This document shows positions 1 to 10,404 of a DNA stretch of 64,000 nucleotides, piece after piece; position 1 is the stretch's first letter, and each line of letters starts with the position of its first letter. Both the position numbers and the translations under genes were made by a program. The notes below the pieces were generated by a model. The model did no database searches, had not been told where the DNA came from, and saw only the letters and a program-made list of their open reading frames with translations. The DNA is from Chitinophagales bacterium (GTDB lineage Bacteria > Bacteroidota > Bacteroidia > Chitinophagales > BACL12): contig JACJXO010000003.1 in the NCBI GenBank assembly GCA_020636645.1, positions 1-64,000 on the forward strand. The letters run 5' to 3'.

Positions 1-183
1 AGTGTGCCATATATTGTTGTTTTGACCTTTTCTGTTGTAAAATTTGATGATAAAGGCGCAATCGAAAAGTGGCAGTTTTATGATGGTTTGCTGGAGAATG
101 AATTTTATGAATTTGTAATTTTTACAGAAGGCGGTATAAATTATGGTTTAGCTGTTTATGGAAGAATAAAATCACTAAATTGA
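1..183 (+). CDS. C-terminal fragment of an unrecognised protein
   Basis: An open frame runs from the first base of the window to a TGA at 181-183 and gives 60 residues ending GRIKSLN. The 5' end lies outside the window. The fragment is rich in aromatic and beta-forming residues (WQFYDG, EFYEFVIF), and I see no known motif. Its DNA is clearly more AT-rich than the rest of the window, so it may belong to a different compositional block to the left. I do not recognise the family. Confidence 0.5.
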   Translation, partial: SVPYIVVLTFSVVKFDDKGAIEKWQFYDGLLENEFYEFVIFTEGGINYGLAVYGRIKSLN

Positions 184-290
184 TTTGCGTTTGATCAATC
201 AATTAGCATAAACATTTAGGATACTTTTCACCCTACCATCTCCACCCTCTACGCTCTGTCACACGCTCCACAGGCGAATAGCCTGGATCA

Positions 291-346
291 GGTTGTTGGT
301 TGATTGTTATTAGTCCTTGGTTGTTGGTTATTGGTTTTTCAACCAT
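291..346. repeat. TTGGTTGTTGG-type intergenic repeat
   Basis: This short G/T-rich tract is made of variations on TTGGTTGTTGG and TTATTGG, and it lies downstream of the glycosidase gene. A related G/T-then-C/A tract occurs upstream of typA (13939-14060). Similar low-complexity sequences are common between genes in Bacteroidota. I see no coding capacity in 184-364. Confidence 0.5.
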
Positions 347-364
347 CTACCCGGCCTTTCAGCA

Positions 365-2488
365 TTACTGAAACACGATCTTTCCGCCGCTGTGTGAGCC
401 ATCGGCATAGCGAACAGCGATGTAGTATATGCCCGCCGGCAGATCGTTTCGGTGCAGGGTATATACTTCATCACCACTTACTATCCGGCGTATCGGCCTG
501 CCGGTATGGTCGTACAGCTCTATGACATAGGTTTCTGACCGGTCATCTGTAAGACCGGGGTAAATGTCCACATACTGATCGGCGGGATTGGGATAGATGC
601 GCAATCGGTGGCCGGTGAGATCTGACAGCCTTTCGCTGCAGGTTATCTGCACCGGTACTTTGAGTACCCCAAGGGAATTTTTGTGCAGCATGATCTTCTT
701 CGGTCCGCCAAAGATCCTGTTGATGCTTCCGCTGATCTCTGAACTGATGGTATTTTCTGCATCATACATCGGATGGATATCATACATATACCCCACACCG
801 GCACCGGAATACAACTGCTGACCCTGGATGTATTCCTGCTGCACAGGATACTGGATAACAGCAGTACAGCCGGGTGAAGGCAGCAACCTGATCTTGTTCA
901 AACGGAGTTGCTGGTCGGTATTTTCTGCACCTGTATTGTTGTAGTAAATGTATAACTGCTCATTGGCCTCATCCAGATAACCATACATCGCTACATGGGG
1001 GAGGGTAGAAACAATGCGCACCGTGCTTACCGGCCGGGCTGCAATATGTCGCATGAGATAAGCCATGTGGTAGAACATGCGCTTTCTGATACCGGTCGTG
1101 TCGCCCTCCGGGTCTGCTTCATACGCTGCTTTTGCAGTGATCATGTTCCTGTAGGAAACACTTGCAGCATTGTGCATGGTGCGGTATTCCTGGAAACCGG
1201 TATTGTACAAAGGAGAGGTGTTGAACTGATAGGCCAGGTGCTGCCAGTCAAAAACCACGGAGGCCTGGACCAGGGTGTTGTGAAACAGGGTGGTTTCTGG
1301 TGCGTTGTCTGCCTCCAGAATATTCCATTCGGTAGCCCATATTTTTTTATCACTGTAGAACGGATCGTTCAGTTGAAACCGCTCTGCATAGTAAGCGTTG
1401 ATGTTTCCGTACAGGCTGTCGCGGAAGTATTCCCCGTGCGCACTGAAGCATTCGAACGCTGCCGTCAGCCGAGGGTCCGGCGCATCAAAGGAATACGGAC
1501 AACAGGTTCCTCCGTAGGCATCCAGGTCGTTCACGAACTGCACTGCGCAATCCTGCCAGAAACTGCTTTTGTAATAAAAGTGCACCACTGCTGCATCATA
1601 CAACGGAACAGTATGTGGCATCGGGGTGCTGATGGTCCTGGTACTGTCCCATCCGCTTCCCAAAGCGGTGTTCCAGTCGTCGTATTTGATCCTTTTGCCT
1701 TCAGATGGTGTGGCATAGGTAATGCCGGGGCCTTGTTCCACATCTACAGTGCCGGGAGGTGCGGCACATACACCCACTTTCAGATCCGGAAAATACTGCC
1801 TGATCATGCCAATGTAATCCTGGTCGCCAACAGCACCGGAGGGATTCTGTACATATGCCAGATAACTTTCAAAACTTTCGAAGCCATTTGACTCACTATA
1901 GGTTTCATTTCCTATTTCAGCACCGGTCACGTGGATACCGTTTGCGATCAGCAGGTCCAGCGCTTCCTTGTTTTCGGCAGCATCTGCAGTCACGATATTC
2001 AGACAGAACAATACATCAATGGTGTAGCCGAGCTGCGCTTCCAGCGTTTGTATCATCAGGATGAAATCATCAATGTATCGCCCGCCACCGGGCAGAGAGT
2101 CCTGTGCCAGACATTTTTGTGTCCAGTCATTAACGGCTGCTTCGTAATTGGATCCTGCACCACAGTATGCCTCATCGCAGTTGAACAGATCATAGAAATA
2201 GGCGTCAATTTCTTCCAGATCGAAACCATAACCCGGTCCGGTGGTCAGGTGGGTGAATTTCGCCTGTCCGCCGCTTGGAAAGCGCACCACTTCAGGCCTG
2301 AGTCCGGCCAGCCAGCTCATACAGGTATCTGAGGTGGGCGGACATTCCTCAAAGATATCTACGGTCTGAAAGCCCTGAAATTTTCCCTCTTCCGGAACCT
2401 GGGTATTCAGAAAAACCTTGACCGTCTGTGCCTGGACAGCGGTCATACAGAAGGAAGCAATAAAAAGTAACCGTGTGATCAGTCTCAT
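365..2488 (-). CDS. Secreted clan-GH-A-like glycoside hydrolase with T9SS sorting domain
   Basis: A 707-residue protein with a signal peptide (residues 1-20, ending AVQAQ). The body looks like a TIM-barrel glycosidase: VRFPSGG at 68-74 resembles the strand motif of GH79/GH51-like enzymes, GNE at 193-195 would supply the acid/base Glu195, and TEWN at 386-389 the nucleophile Glu387. The last ~80 residues (RIYPNPADQYVDIYPG onward) form a T9SS type A sorting domain, so the enzyme should be exported and perhaps surface-anchored. It stands alone, with no SusC/SusD or sugar regulator next to it. The fold is inferred from motifs and the substrate is unknown. A -7 box lies 40 nt upstream of the ATG. 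Confidence 0.7.
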   Translation of the reverse strand: MRLITRLLFIASFCMTAVQAQTVKVFLNTQVPEEGKFQGFQTVDIFEECPPTSDTCMSWLAGLRPEVVRFPSGGQAKFTHLTTGPGYGFDLEEIDAYFYDLFNCDEAYCGAGSNYEAAVNDWTQKCLAQDSLPGGGRYIDDFILMIQTLEAQLGYTIDVLFCLNIVTADAAENKEALDLLIANGIHVTGAEIGNETYSESNGFESFESYLAYVQNPSGAVGDQDYIGMIRQYFPDLKVGVCAAPPGTVDVEQGPGITYATPSEGKRIKYDDWNTALGSGWDSTRTISTPMPHTVPLYDAAVVHFYYKSSFWQDCAVQFVNDLDAYGGTCCPYSFDAPDPRLTAAFECFSAHGEYFRDSLYGNINAYYAERFQLNDPFYSDKKIWATEWNILEADNAPETTLFHNTLVQASVVFDWQHLAYQFNTSPLYNTGFQEYRTMHNAASVSYRNMITAKAAYEADPEGDTTGIRKRMFYHMAYLMRHIAARPVSTVRIVSTLPHVAMYGYLDEANEQLYIYYNNTGAENTDQQLRLNKIRLLPSPGCTAVIQYPVQQEYIQGQQLYSGAGVGYMYDIHPMYDAENTISSEISGSINRIFGGPKKIMLHKNSLGVLKVPVQITCSERLSDLTGHRLRIYPNPADQYVDIYPGLTDDRSETYVIELYDHTGRPIRRIVSGDEVYTLHRNDLPAGIYYIAVRYADGSHSGGKIVFQ

Positions 2489-2528
2489 GAGCAGGGTAAT
2501 TGGAATCTTCGGTGCAAAAAGGTCCGTT

Positions 2529-2536
2529 CAAATATA
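2529..2536 (-). promoter_or_regulatory. Predicted -7 box of the glycosidase gene
   Basis: On the minus strand this reads TATATTTG, an exact match to the Bacteroidota -7 consensus TAnnTTTG, 40 nt before the glycosidase ATG. No convincing -33 TTG was found. Confidence 0.45.
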
Positions 2537-2671
2537 ACCCGTTTGACGGTTCATGGCCGGGCAGCAACAGAAAGGTTTGCATTCGGCATTGCGAACCTCA
2601 TCCGCACCTTTTTGTTAATAAGTCATCGCATATCAAGGCTGAATATCTTCCGATTTCCGCCCTCTGGTATG

Positions 2672-2679
2672 TACATTTG
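2672..2679 (+). promoter_or_regulatory. Predicted -7 box of sdhCAB
   Basis: TACATTTG matches TAnnTTTG and ends 13 nt before the sdhC ATG, predicting a leader of only a few nucleotides for the operon. Confidence 0.5.
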
Positions 2680-2692
2680 CCACTGTTAAAGA

Positions 2693-3379
2693 ATGAACGG
2701 AATGAACTGGTTCGGCAAGTTTCTGACCTCGAGCATAGGCAGAAAATTCGTGATGGGACTGACGGGCATCGCCCTCGTCCTGTTTCTCATCGTCCACTGT
2801 GGCATCAACGCACTCATCTTCGTCAATGACGGTGGTGTGCTCTTCAACGAGGCAGCCCACTTCATGGGCACCAACATCATCATCCGCACCATGGAGATCG
2901 GCCTGTTCGTGGGCATTCTGCTCCACATTGTGCAGGCATACATGCTGGCCGTAGCCAACAGCAAGGCCCGCCCCGGCAAGTACCAGGTGAACAGCGCCAA
3001 CGCCAACAGCCGCTGGTATAGCCGAAGCATGACCCTGCTGGGTACGCTCATCCTGCTCTTTCTCATCATCCATCTGAAGCATTTCTGGGTGGTGAGCCGC
3101 TTTACAGGCCTGGAAGAAACAAGCTATGGTGCCGGCAACCTCTACATCGAAATGCAGGAAGTGTTTGCCATCGGCTGGGTGGTCATCGTCTATCTGATAG
3201 GCGTCATCAGCCTGGCATGGCATCTGCTGCACGGTTTCCAGTCGGCCTTCCAGACCTTCGGATGGAATACGCTGAAATACCGCGGACTGATCAAATGCGC
3301 CGGAAAGGTGTACGCCATCCTCATTCCGCTGCTCTTCGCCCTCATGCCGGTGGCGATGTATTTTGAATGGATCAAATAA
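2693..3379 (+). CDS. sdhC: Succinate dehydrogenase cytochrome b subunit, b558 family
   Basis: A 228-residue membrane anchor of the complex II type found in Bacteroidota, in which one subunit carries five transmembrane helices and two b hemes and passes electrons to menaquinone. Candidate heme-ligand histidines lie in helices at H35, H78, H127 and H177, with further histidines at H56, H130 and H180. The hydrophobic segments are near 20-42, 62-88, 112-132, 158-178 and 205-224. It is the first gene of a compact sdhC-sdhA-sdhB operon, the usual order in this phylum. Identification rests on motif pattern plus context and is firm. Confidence 0.93.
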   Translation: MNGMNWFGKFLTSSIGRKFVMGLTGIALVLFLIVHCGINALIFVNDGGVLFNEAAHFMGTNIIIRTMEIGLFVGILLHIVQAYMLAVANSKARPGKYQVNSANANSRWYSRSMTLLGTLILLFLIIHLKHFWVVSRFTGLEETSYGAGNLYIEMQEVFAIGWVVIVYLIGVISLAWHLLHGFQSAFQTFGWNTLKYRGLIKCAGKVYAILIPLLFALMPVAMYFEWIK

Positions 3380-3387
3380 TTACGGAC

Positions 3388-5325
<1,938 letters not shown>

Positions 5326-5335
5326 TCAGAGCATC

Positions 5336-6082
5336 ATGAATTTCAAGCTAAGGATCTGGAGACAAGCTGACAGCAAGAGCAACGGCAAGCTGGTGGAATA
5401 CAGCATCAGTGATGTGAACCCCGACATGTCTTTTCTGGAAATGATGGACGTGCTGAACGACCGCCTCGTCAAGGAAGGGCAGGAGCCGGTGGCTTTTGAC
5501 CATGACTGTCGAGAAGGCATCTGCGGTATGTGCTCTATGTACATCAACGGCCGTGCCCACGGTCCGATGAAACTGAGCACCACCTGTCAGTTGTACATGC
5601 GCAACTTTGAAGACGGCGAGACCATCACCATAGAACCTTTCCGTTCAGCTGCCTTCCCGGTCATCAAAGACCTGAGTGTGGACCGTACGGCATTTGACCG
5701 CATCATCGCGGCCGGTGGTTACGTAGGTGTGAGTACCGGACAGGCCCAGGATGCCAACGCCATCCCGATAGAAAAGCATCATGCAGATATGGCCATGGAT
5801 GCTGCAGCCTGTATCGGTTGCGGTGCCTGTGTGGCGGCTTGTAAGAACTCTTCTGCCATGCTCTTCGTCTCTGCGAAAGTGTCGCATCTGGCATTGTTAC
5901 CCCAGGGACAGGCAGAACGCAAGACCCGTGTGCTGAACATGGTGGAGCAGATGGACGAAGAAGGTTTTGGCTCCTGCACCAACACCTATGCCTGCGAAGC
6001 GGAATGTCCGAAAGGCATTTCGGTTACCAATATCGCCAGGCTGAACCGGGAGTATATCAAGGCTTCTTTCAGCGGCGATTGA
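5336..6082 (+). CDS. sdhB: Succinate dehydrogenase iron-sulfur subunit
   Basis: The 248-residue electron-transfer subunit of complex II. The [2Fe-2S] ligands are C58, C63, C66 (CREGICGMC) and C84. The C-terminal ferredoxin domain has C159, C162, C165 and C169 (CIGCGACVAAC) plus C214, C220 and C224 for the 4Fe-4S and 3Fe-4S clusters. It starts 10 nt after the sdhA stop and is evidently cotranscribed. About 85 nt separate it from the next gene, which has its own promoter box. Confidence 0.95.
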   Translation: MNFKLRIWRQADSKSNGKLVEYSISDVNPDMSFLEMMDVLNDRLVKEGQEPVAFDHDCREGICGMCSMYINGRAHGPMKLSTTCQLYMRNFEDGETITIEPFRSAAFPVIKDLSVDRTAFDRIIAAGGYVGVSTGQAQDANAIPIEKHHADMAMDAAACIGCGACVAACKNSSAMLFVSAKVSHLALLPQGQAERKTRVLNMVEQMDEEGFGSCTNTYACEAECPKGISVTNIARLNREYIKASFSGD

Positions 6083-6147
6083 ACCCCGTCAGCGTCACAG
6101 GTGTTCCATATTTGACGGCTGATGTACTGTCATCGCCCTTCATTCGT

Positions 6148-6155
6148 TACCTTTA
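6148..6155 (+). promoter_or_regulatory. Predicted -7 box of the gliding-type surface protein gene
   Basis: TACCTTTA lies 13 nt before the ATG at 6169. A GTG at 6157 directly abuts the box and would fall upstream of the expected transcription start, so the box supports 6169 as the start codon. Confidence 0.5.
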
Positions 6156-6168
6156 GGTGTATTCCCGC

Positions 6169-8874
6169 ATGAGACCGAATACCTGGATCAAACATCTGCT
6201 TTTCGTCCTGCCGATGCTCATTTCGCTGCAGGCATGGGCAACCCACAACCGTGCGGGCGAGATCACCTATCTCTATCAGGGAGATCTGACCTTTGAAGTG
6301 ACGGTGACCACCTATACGGATCCGAACAGTCCGGCCGACAGAAACGAACTGATCGTCTATTACGGCGATGGTACATTTGATACCGTATCACGGAGTGACA
6401 TCACCCCGATGACCACCGATATTCAGGTGAACAAGTATGTCAGCACGCATCAGTACAATGCTGCCGGCACCTATACCATCTACATGCAGGATCCCAACAG
6501 GGTAGAGGGCATTACCAATATTGAAGGATCGGTGAATGTTCCGTTTTACCTCGAGACCACCATCTGCATTCCGGATGAGCTGCTGTTTGGTTACAACAAT
6601 TCGGTACAGCTTTTAAACCCGCCCATTGACTATGCCAATATAGGAGAACTGTTCACCCACAACCCGGGTGCCTACGATCCGGATGGTGATGCACTTCGTT
6701 ATTCCCTGCAAGTGCCATTACAGGCTCCGGGACTGGAAGTGCCGGGCTATGAATTTCCTGATGAAGCTACTGCCTGTGCTGATATTTTTTCCATTGATTC
6801 GCTTACAGGCACCATTACCTGGGATGTGCCCTGTGAAGTTGGCATTTATGTGATTCGCATCCTGATCGAGGAGTTCCGTGACGGACAGTGTGTGGGAAAG
6901 GTGAACCGCGATATGCAGATAGAAGTGGTGGACAATCCGAACCATGCACCGGATGTACAGGCCGTCAATGATACCTGTATTATAGCAGGCGAAACGCTGA
7001 GCCTGGTGGTTACTGCAACCGACGAAGACATCGGGCAGACAATAACTCTGACCGCAGCAGGTGGACCCTTTGCAGTGGATGTGAGTCCGGCAGTTTTTGA
7101 TTCTGATCCAAGCGAAGGCATCGTAGAAGGATTCTTTGAGTGGAATACCACCTGTGAACATATCAGGAATGAATTCTACACAGTGGTATTCAAGGCAGAA
7201 GATGATTTCGGGTTCGGTCCCAGTTCTGAGCCCCTGTCTGATCAGGAAGCCTGGGTCATCTATGTGCTGGCACCGCCACCGGAAAATGTGGTGGCCGAAG
7301 CACAGGGCAACAGCATTCTTGTTACCTGGGATAGTCTCTATTCCTGTTTCAATACCGAGAATTTTCTGGGCTTCACCATCTGGCGAAAGATAGGATGCGA
7401 TACACTGGATTTTGATGAATGCCAGCGGGGACTGGAAGGCTACGGTTATGACTCTATTGCTTTTGTAGATACGGCTCATCGGTACCGCGACTTTGCTGTG
7501 GTACATGGTCAGGTGTACAGCTACCGGGTGACGGCCTATTTCGGAGAAAGGAGTGAGGCAGCACCCATCTTCACCTACAATGAAGTGCACGGATATCCTT
7601 CTAACAACGGGTGTGCAGAACTCAAACGTGATCTGCCCATCATCAACCACGTAAGCATTCGTAATACCGATACAGAGAATGGCAGCCTGTTGCTGCAATG
7701 GTATAACCCCACAGCAGAAGCGCTGGATACGATACAGAATCCGGCACCGTATGAATACGTCATTAAAAGAAGTGCAGGATTTACGGTGGGAGGAAGCTCT
7801 GAAATAGTGCAAGCCTTCACATATGATTTTTTTACTGAGATAGCAGATACCTCCATCATTGATACGCTGTTGAATACGGTGGATAATGCCTATGCCTATA
7901 CCATTGAGTTTTATTCTGATGGCTTTTTGCTGGGTAGCGCAGAAGATGCATCTTCTGTTTATCTGACCGGTTCTCCGGCCGATAACCGTTCGGTGCTGAC
8001 CTGGGATTTTGACGTGCCATGGGAGAATTTCTACTACACCATCTTCAAGGAGACCACCGCAGGTTCAGGTGTGTTCGACAGCCTGAGCAGTGTGACGGAG
8101 CCTTTGTATGTTGACAGCAACCTGGCCAACGGAACGGAGTATTGTTATAAAGTAACTGCCTATGGCAGATACACAGCAGAGTCTCTTCCTCAGGATACAC
8201 TGGTGAACCTGTCGCAGTACGTCTGTGTGATACCAGAAGACAAAGAACCACCCTGTGCTCCTGAGCTGGCTGTACATAACATCTGTGAGGATGATCAGGT
8301 GAGCTTTGTTCCGGCCGACCTCAAGAATGAACTATCCTGGACCAACCCCAACCTGACCTGTGCCGATGATGTGATCGGTTATTACATCTATTACTCCCAG
8401 TTACAGGGCGGTCAACTCGTTTTTCTGGACAGTGTGCTCCTGGCTGAATCTACGACCTATACACATAACAATCTGGAATCTTTGGCGGGATGTTACGCAG
8501 TTGCGGCGGTGGATAGTTTCTACAACGTCAGCGAACTAAGCAATACCGTTTGCGTGGACAACTGTTCTGACTACAACCTGCCGAATGTGTTCACGCCGAA
8601 CAACGATGGTGCAAACGATCTGTACACACCGATCCTGCCCATACGTTTCATCGCTGAGGTGGATATGAAGATCTTCAACCGTTGGGGCGCACTGGTATTT
8701 GAAACAAGCGACCCCATGCTCAACTGGGATGGTACTTCTGGCCTTACCGGTAAGGAACTGGAAGAGGGCGTTTATTACTACGTTTGTTATGTGTATGAAG
8801 TGACCGTGACCGGTGTAACAAAAGTGGAAGAGCCGCTGCGGGGATACATACACCTGATCAGATCAGCACAGTAA
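6169..8874 (+). CDS. Large secreted protein with FN3 repeats and T9SS type B (gliding-associated) sorting domain
   Basis: A 901-residue protein with an N-terminal signal segment ending near LQAWA, followed by the THNRAGEITYLYQG opening seen in many Bacteroidota gliding-associated proteins. The middle contains fibronectin type III-like repeats (PPPENVVAEAQGNSILVTWD and two later copies). The last ~90 residues (NVFTPNNDGANDLY, FNRWGALVFE, WDGT, GVYYYV) are the type B sorting domain that directs T9SS export to the surface without the type A processing signal. Function is likely adhesive or structural; no catalytic motif is visible. The stop overlaps the ATG of riboflavin synthase by 1 nt, so the two genes are probably cotranscribed. 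Confidence 0.8.
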   Translation: MRPNTWIKHLLFVLPMLISLQAWATHNRAGEITYLYQGDLTFEVTVTTYTDPNSPADRNELIVYYGDGTFDTVSRSDITPMTTDIQVNKYVSTHQYNAAGTYTIYMQDPNRVEGITNIEGSVNVPFYLETTICIPDELLFGYNNSVQLLNPPIDYANIGELFTHNPGAYDPDGDALRYSLQVPLQAPGLEVPGYEFPDEATACADIFSIDSLTGTITWDVPCEVGIYVIRILIEEFRDGQCVGKVNRDMQIEVVDNPNHAPDVQAVNDTCIIAGETLSLVVTATDEDIGQTITLTAAGGPFAVDVSPAVFDSDPSEGIVEGFFEWNTTCEHIRNEFYTVVFKAEDDFGFGPSSEPLSDQEAWVIYVLAPPPENVVAEAQGNSILVTWDSLYSCFNTENFLGFTIWRKIGCDTLDFDECQRGLEGYGYDSIAFVDTAHRYRDFAVVHGQVYSYRVTAYFGERSEAAPIFTYNEVHGYPSNNGCAELKRDLPIINHVSIRNTDTENGSLLLQWYNPTAEALDTIQNPAPYEYVIKRSAGFTVGGSSEIVQAFTYDFFTEIADTSIIDTLLNTVDNAYAYTIEFYSDGFLLGSAEDASSVYLTGSPADNRSVLTWDFDVPWENFYYTIFKETTAGSGVFDSLSSVTEPLYVDSNLANGTEYCYKVTAYGRYTAESLPQDTLVNLSQYVCVIPEDKEPPCAPELAVHNICEDDQVSFVPADLKNELSWTNPNLTCADDVIGYYIYYSQLQGGQLVFLDSVLLAESTTYTHNNLESLAGCYAVAAVDSFYNVSELSNTVCVDNCSDYNLPNVFTPNNDGANDLYTPILPIRFIAEVDMKIFNRWGALVFETSDPMLNWDGTSGLTGKELEEGVYYYVCYVYEVTVTGVTKVEEPLRGYIHLIRSAQ

Positions 8875-9476
8875 TGTTTACAGGAATCATCGAGACCATA
8901 GGGCAGGTAACCGGCCGTGAAGAAGAAGGCGGCAATGTGCACCTTCAGATACGCAGCAGCATCACCCATGAAATGAAGATAGACCAGAGTGTGGCGCATA
9001 ATGGTGTGTGCCTGACCGTGGTGGATATTCAGGGCGATCAATATACAGTGACCGCTGTGGAAGAAACCCTGGATCGTTCCAATATCGGCATGCTGATGGT
9101 GGGCAATCATGTCAACCTGGAACGAAGTATGCGGCTTGGCGACAGGCTGGACGGCCATATGGTACAGGGACATGTGGACTGTATGGCAACACTCACCATC
9201 CTGGATGAACGGGATGGTTCCTGGTGGCTGACCTTCACCTATCCGGAAAGATACCGCGAGTTACTGGTGGAGAAAGGTTCTGTTTGCGTGAATGGTGTGA
9301 GCCTGACGGTGGCAGAGGTGGAAGACGATACTTTTTCCGTGGCCATCATTCCCTATACCTGGGAACATACCAACCTGCAACACCTCTGGGTGGGCGAGCA
9401 TGTCAACATCGAGTTCGACATTGCTGCCAAGTACTACAACCAGGCTATTGCGAAGTACCTGCAGGGGATTAATTGA
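8874..9476 (+). CDS. ribE: Riboflavin synthase, alpha subunit
   Basis: A 200-residue enzyme that dismutates two 6,7-dimethyl-8-ribityllumazine molecules into riboflavin. The characteristic start MFTGIIETIG and two tandem lumazine-binding domains (about 1-95 and 96-195) are visible, with the repeated motif NGVCLTV / NGVSLTV. It overlaps the preceding surface-protein stop codon by 1 nt, so translation may be coupled to that unrelated gene. Flavin supply is a plausible link to the nearby sdhA, but this is inference only. Confidence 0.95.
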   Translation: MFTGIIETIGQVTGREEEGGNVHLQIRSSITHEMKIDQSVAHNGVCLTVVDIQGDQYTVTAVEETLDRSNIGMLMVGNHVNLERSMRLGDRLDGHMVQGHVDCMATLTILDERDGSWWLTFTYPERYRELLVEKGSVCVNGVSLTVAEVEDDTFSVAIIPYTWEHTNLQHLWVGEHVNIEFDIAAKYYNQAIAKYLQGIN

Positions 9477-9500
9477 GATTATTCACTCAAAAGTTTTCTG

Positions 9501-9550
9501 CTTCTCCGGGCTTGACCCGCCTGCCTTCCGGCAGGCAGGGGGATGACAAC
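9501..9550. repeat. Intergenic repeat element, copy 1 (TCCGGGCTTGACCCG family)
   Basis: TCTCCGGGCTTGACCCG is followed by the palindrome CCTGCCTTCCGGCAGGCAGG and GGATGACAA. The same building blocks recur at 9761-9841. It lies in the gene-free stretch after ribE and could form a stable hairpin that also ends ribE transcription. Confidence 0.6.
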
Positions 9551-9645
9551 TCCGTTTCATGATGTTTATTTGACATTTCAGGATGTTGTTCAGTGGGTGT
9601 TTGATATCAGTTCAGGAATAACCTGTTAGATGTTCCTTAGTGATC

Positions 9646-9719
9646 TTTGCGACTTCTTTGCGCCTTTGTGTTAATAATGGAAACGCAAAGAAGCAAAGGA
9701 TTCGCAGAGGTCGCAAAGA
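9646..9719. repeat. Imperfect inverted repeat, CTTTGCGAC / GTCGCAAAG type
   Basis: The left arm starts CTTTGCGACTTCTTTGCG and the right arm ends GCAGAGGTCGCAAAG, with an AT-rich centre. Sequences of this TTTGCG type are scattered between genes in many Bacteroidota genomes. It has no coding potential. The whole gene-free stretch 9477-9861 holds only this element and the two flanking repeat copies. Confidence 0.6.
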
Positions 9720-9760
9720 CTAACTTAACTCAACGACCTAAACACTCCAGCCGAATGCCT

Positions 9761-9841
9761 CTCCGGGCTTGACCCGGAGTCTCCTTCTCAATGCATCCTG
9801 TTAATTATGAGATTCCCTGCCGGTAGGCAGGGGGGTGACAA
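9761..9841. repeat. Intergenic repeat element, copy 2, split by about 35 nt
   Basis: It begins TCTCCGGGCTTGACCCGG like copy 1, continues with GAGTCTCC and an AT-rich stretch, then resumes with CCCTGCCGGTAGGCAGGG and GGTGACAA. Compared with copy 1, the two halves are separated by extra sequence. It sits at the 3' end of the minus-strand lipoprotein gene and its hairpin could act as that operon's transcription stop. Confidence 0.55.
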
Positions 9842-9861
9842 GTTCCTTTAAAATGAGATTT

Positions 9862-10404
9862 TCACAACACTTCCAACACAAACTCCACCTCCACATCCGT
9901 TTCGCCGGTGTTCTGGTTGCCGTCTTTGATGCCCGGCTGGTGTTTAAGGATGACAGTCAAGGTTCCTGCACCGGTGCTGGAAGTTGTGGCCACATTCACC
10001 AGTCCGACAGGATCACCATTGTCATCGCTGTCGTTGTAATCGACCGCAAGCAGAGAGGCCGGATCGATGTTGAAGAACAACTGATGATCAGTTCCTTCCT
10101 CTTCTACTTCAGCAGAGATATCACCATTGGGCAAGGTGCTTTCATCCAATAATGCGATGGTCAGATCATACGTAGTTCCTGCGGCAAGTCTAACTGTATC
10201 CCACTGTAAAGGGTCAAGTCCGCCGGGCCCGTCATTATCACGGAAGTAGAAGGTAGATACATCGGTCGTATCAGACTGGTTCACAAGATCCAGCCTAACC
10301 GTAGTGATCAGTTCCGATTCATTTTCAGGCTGTGGTGTTTCTGCATCTTTGCAGGAAGAAATGAACATGGCTGCAGCTGCAGCGATAATCAAGGTATTTT
10401 TCAT
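9862..10404 (-). CDS. Lipoprotein linked to a TonB-dependent receptor
   Basis: A 180-residue protein with a lipoprotein signal peptide whose lipobox ends in FISSC, followed by an acidic, beta-rich domain (TTVRLDLVNQSDTTDVSTFYF, FNIDPASLLAVDYNDSDDNGD, GTLTVILKHQPG). I do not recognise a catalytic domain. Its ATG overlaps the stop of the TonB receptor gene in an ATGA arrangement, so the two are translationally coupled. It probably acts with the receptor at the outer membrane, as an accessory substrate- or metal-binding lipoprotein. That role is inferred from context only. Confidence 0.75.
   Translation of the reverse strand: MKNTLIIAAAAAMFISSCKDAETPQPENESELITTVRLDLVNQSDTTDVSTFYFRDNDGPGGLDPLQWDTVRLAAGTTYDLTIALLDESTLPNGDISAEVEEEGTDHQLFFNIDPASLLAVDYNDSDDNGDPVGLVNVATTSSTGAGTLTVILKHQPGIKDGNQNTGETDVEVEFVLEVL

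Noticed and set aside
995..1891. A 298-codon plus-strand frame opposite the glycosidase
   Set aside because: Antisense shadow; the minus-strand glycosidase has signal peptide, active-site motifs and sorting domain.
6718..7812. A 364-codon minus-strand frame inside the gliding-type protein gene
   Set aside because: Antisense to a well-supported secreted protein; no motif or start signal.
9646..9719. Possible CRISPR repeat or integron attC site
   Set aside because: One imperfect inverted repeat without spacer-repeat periodicity, cas genes or integrase.
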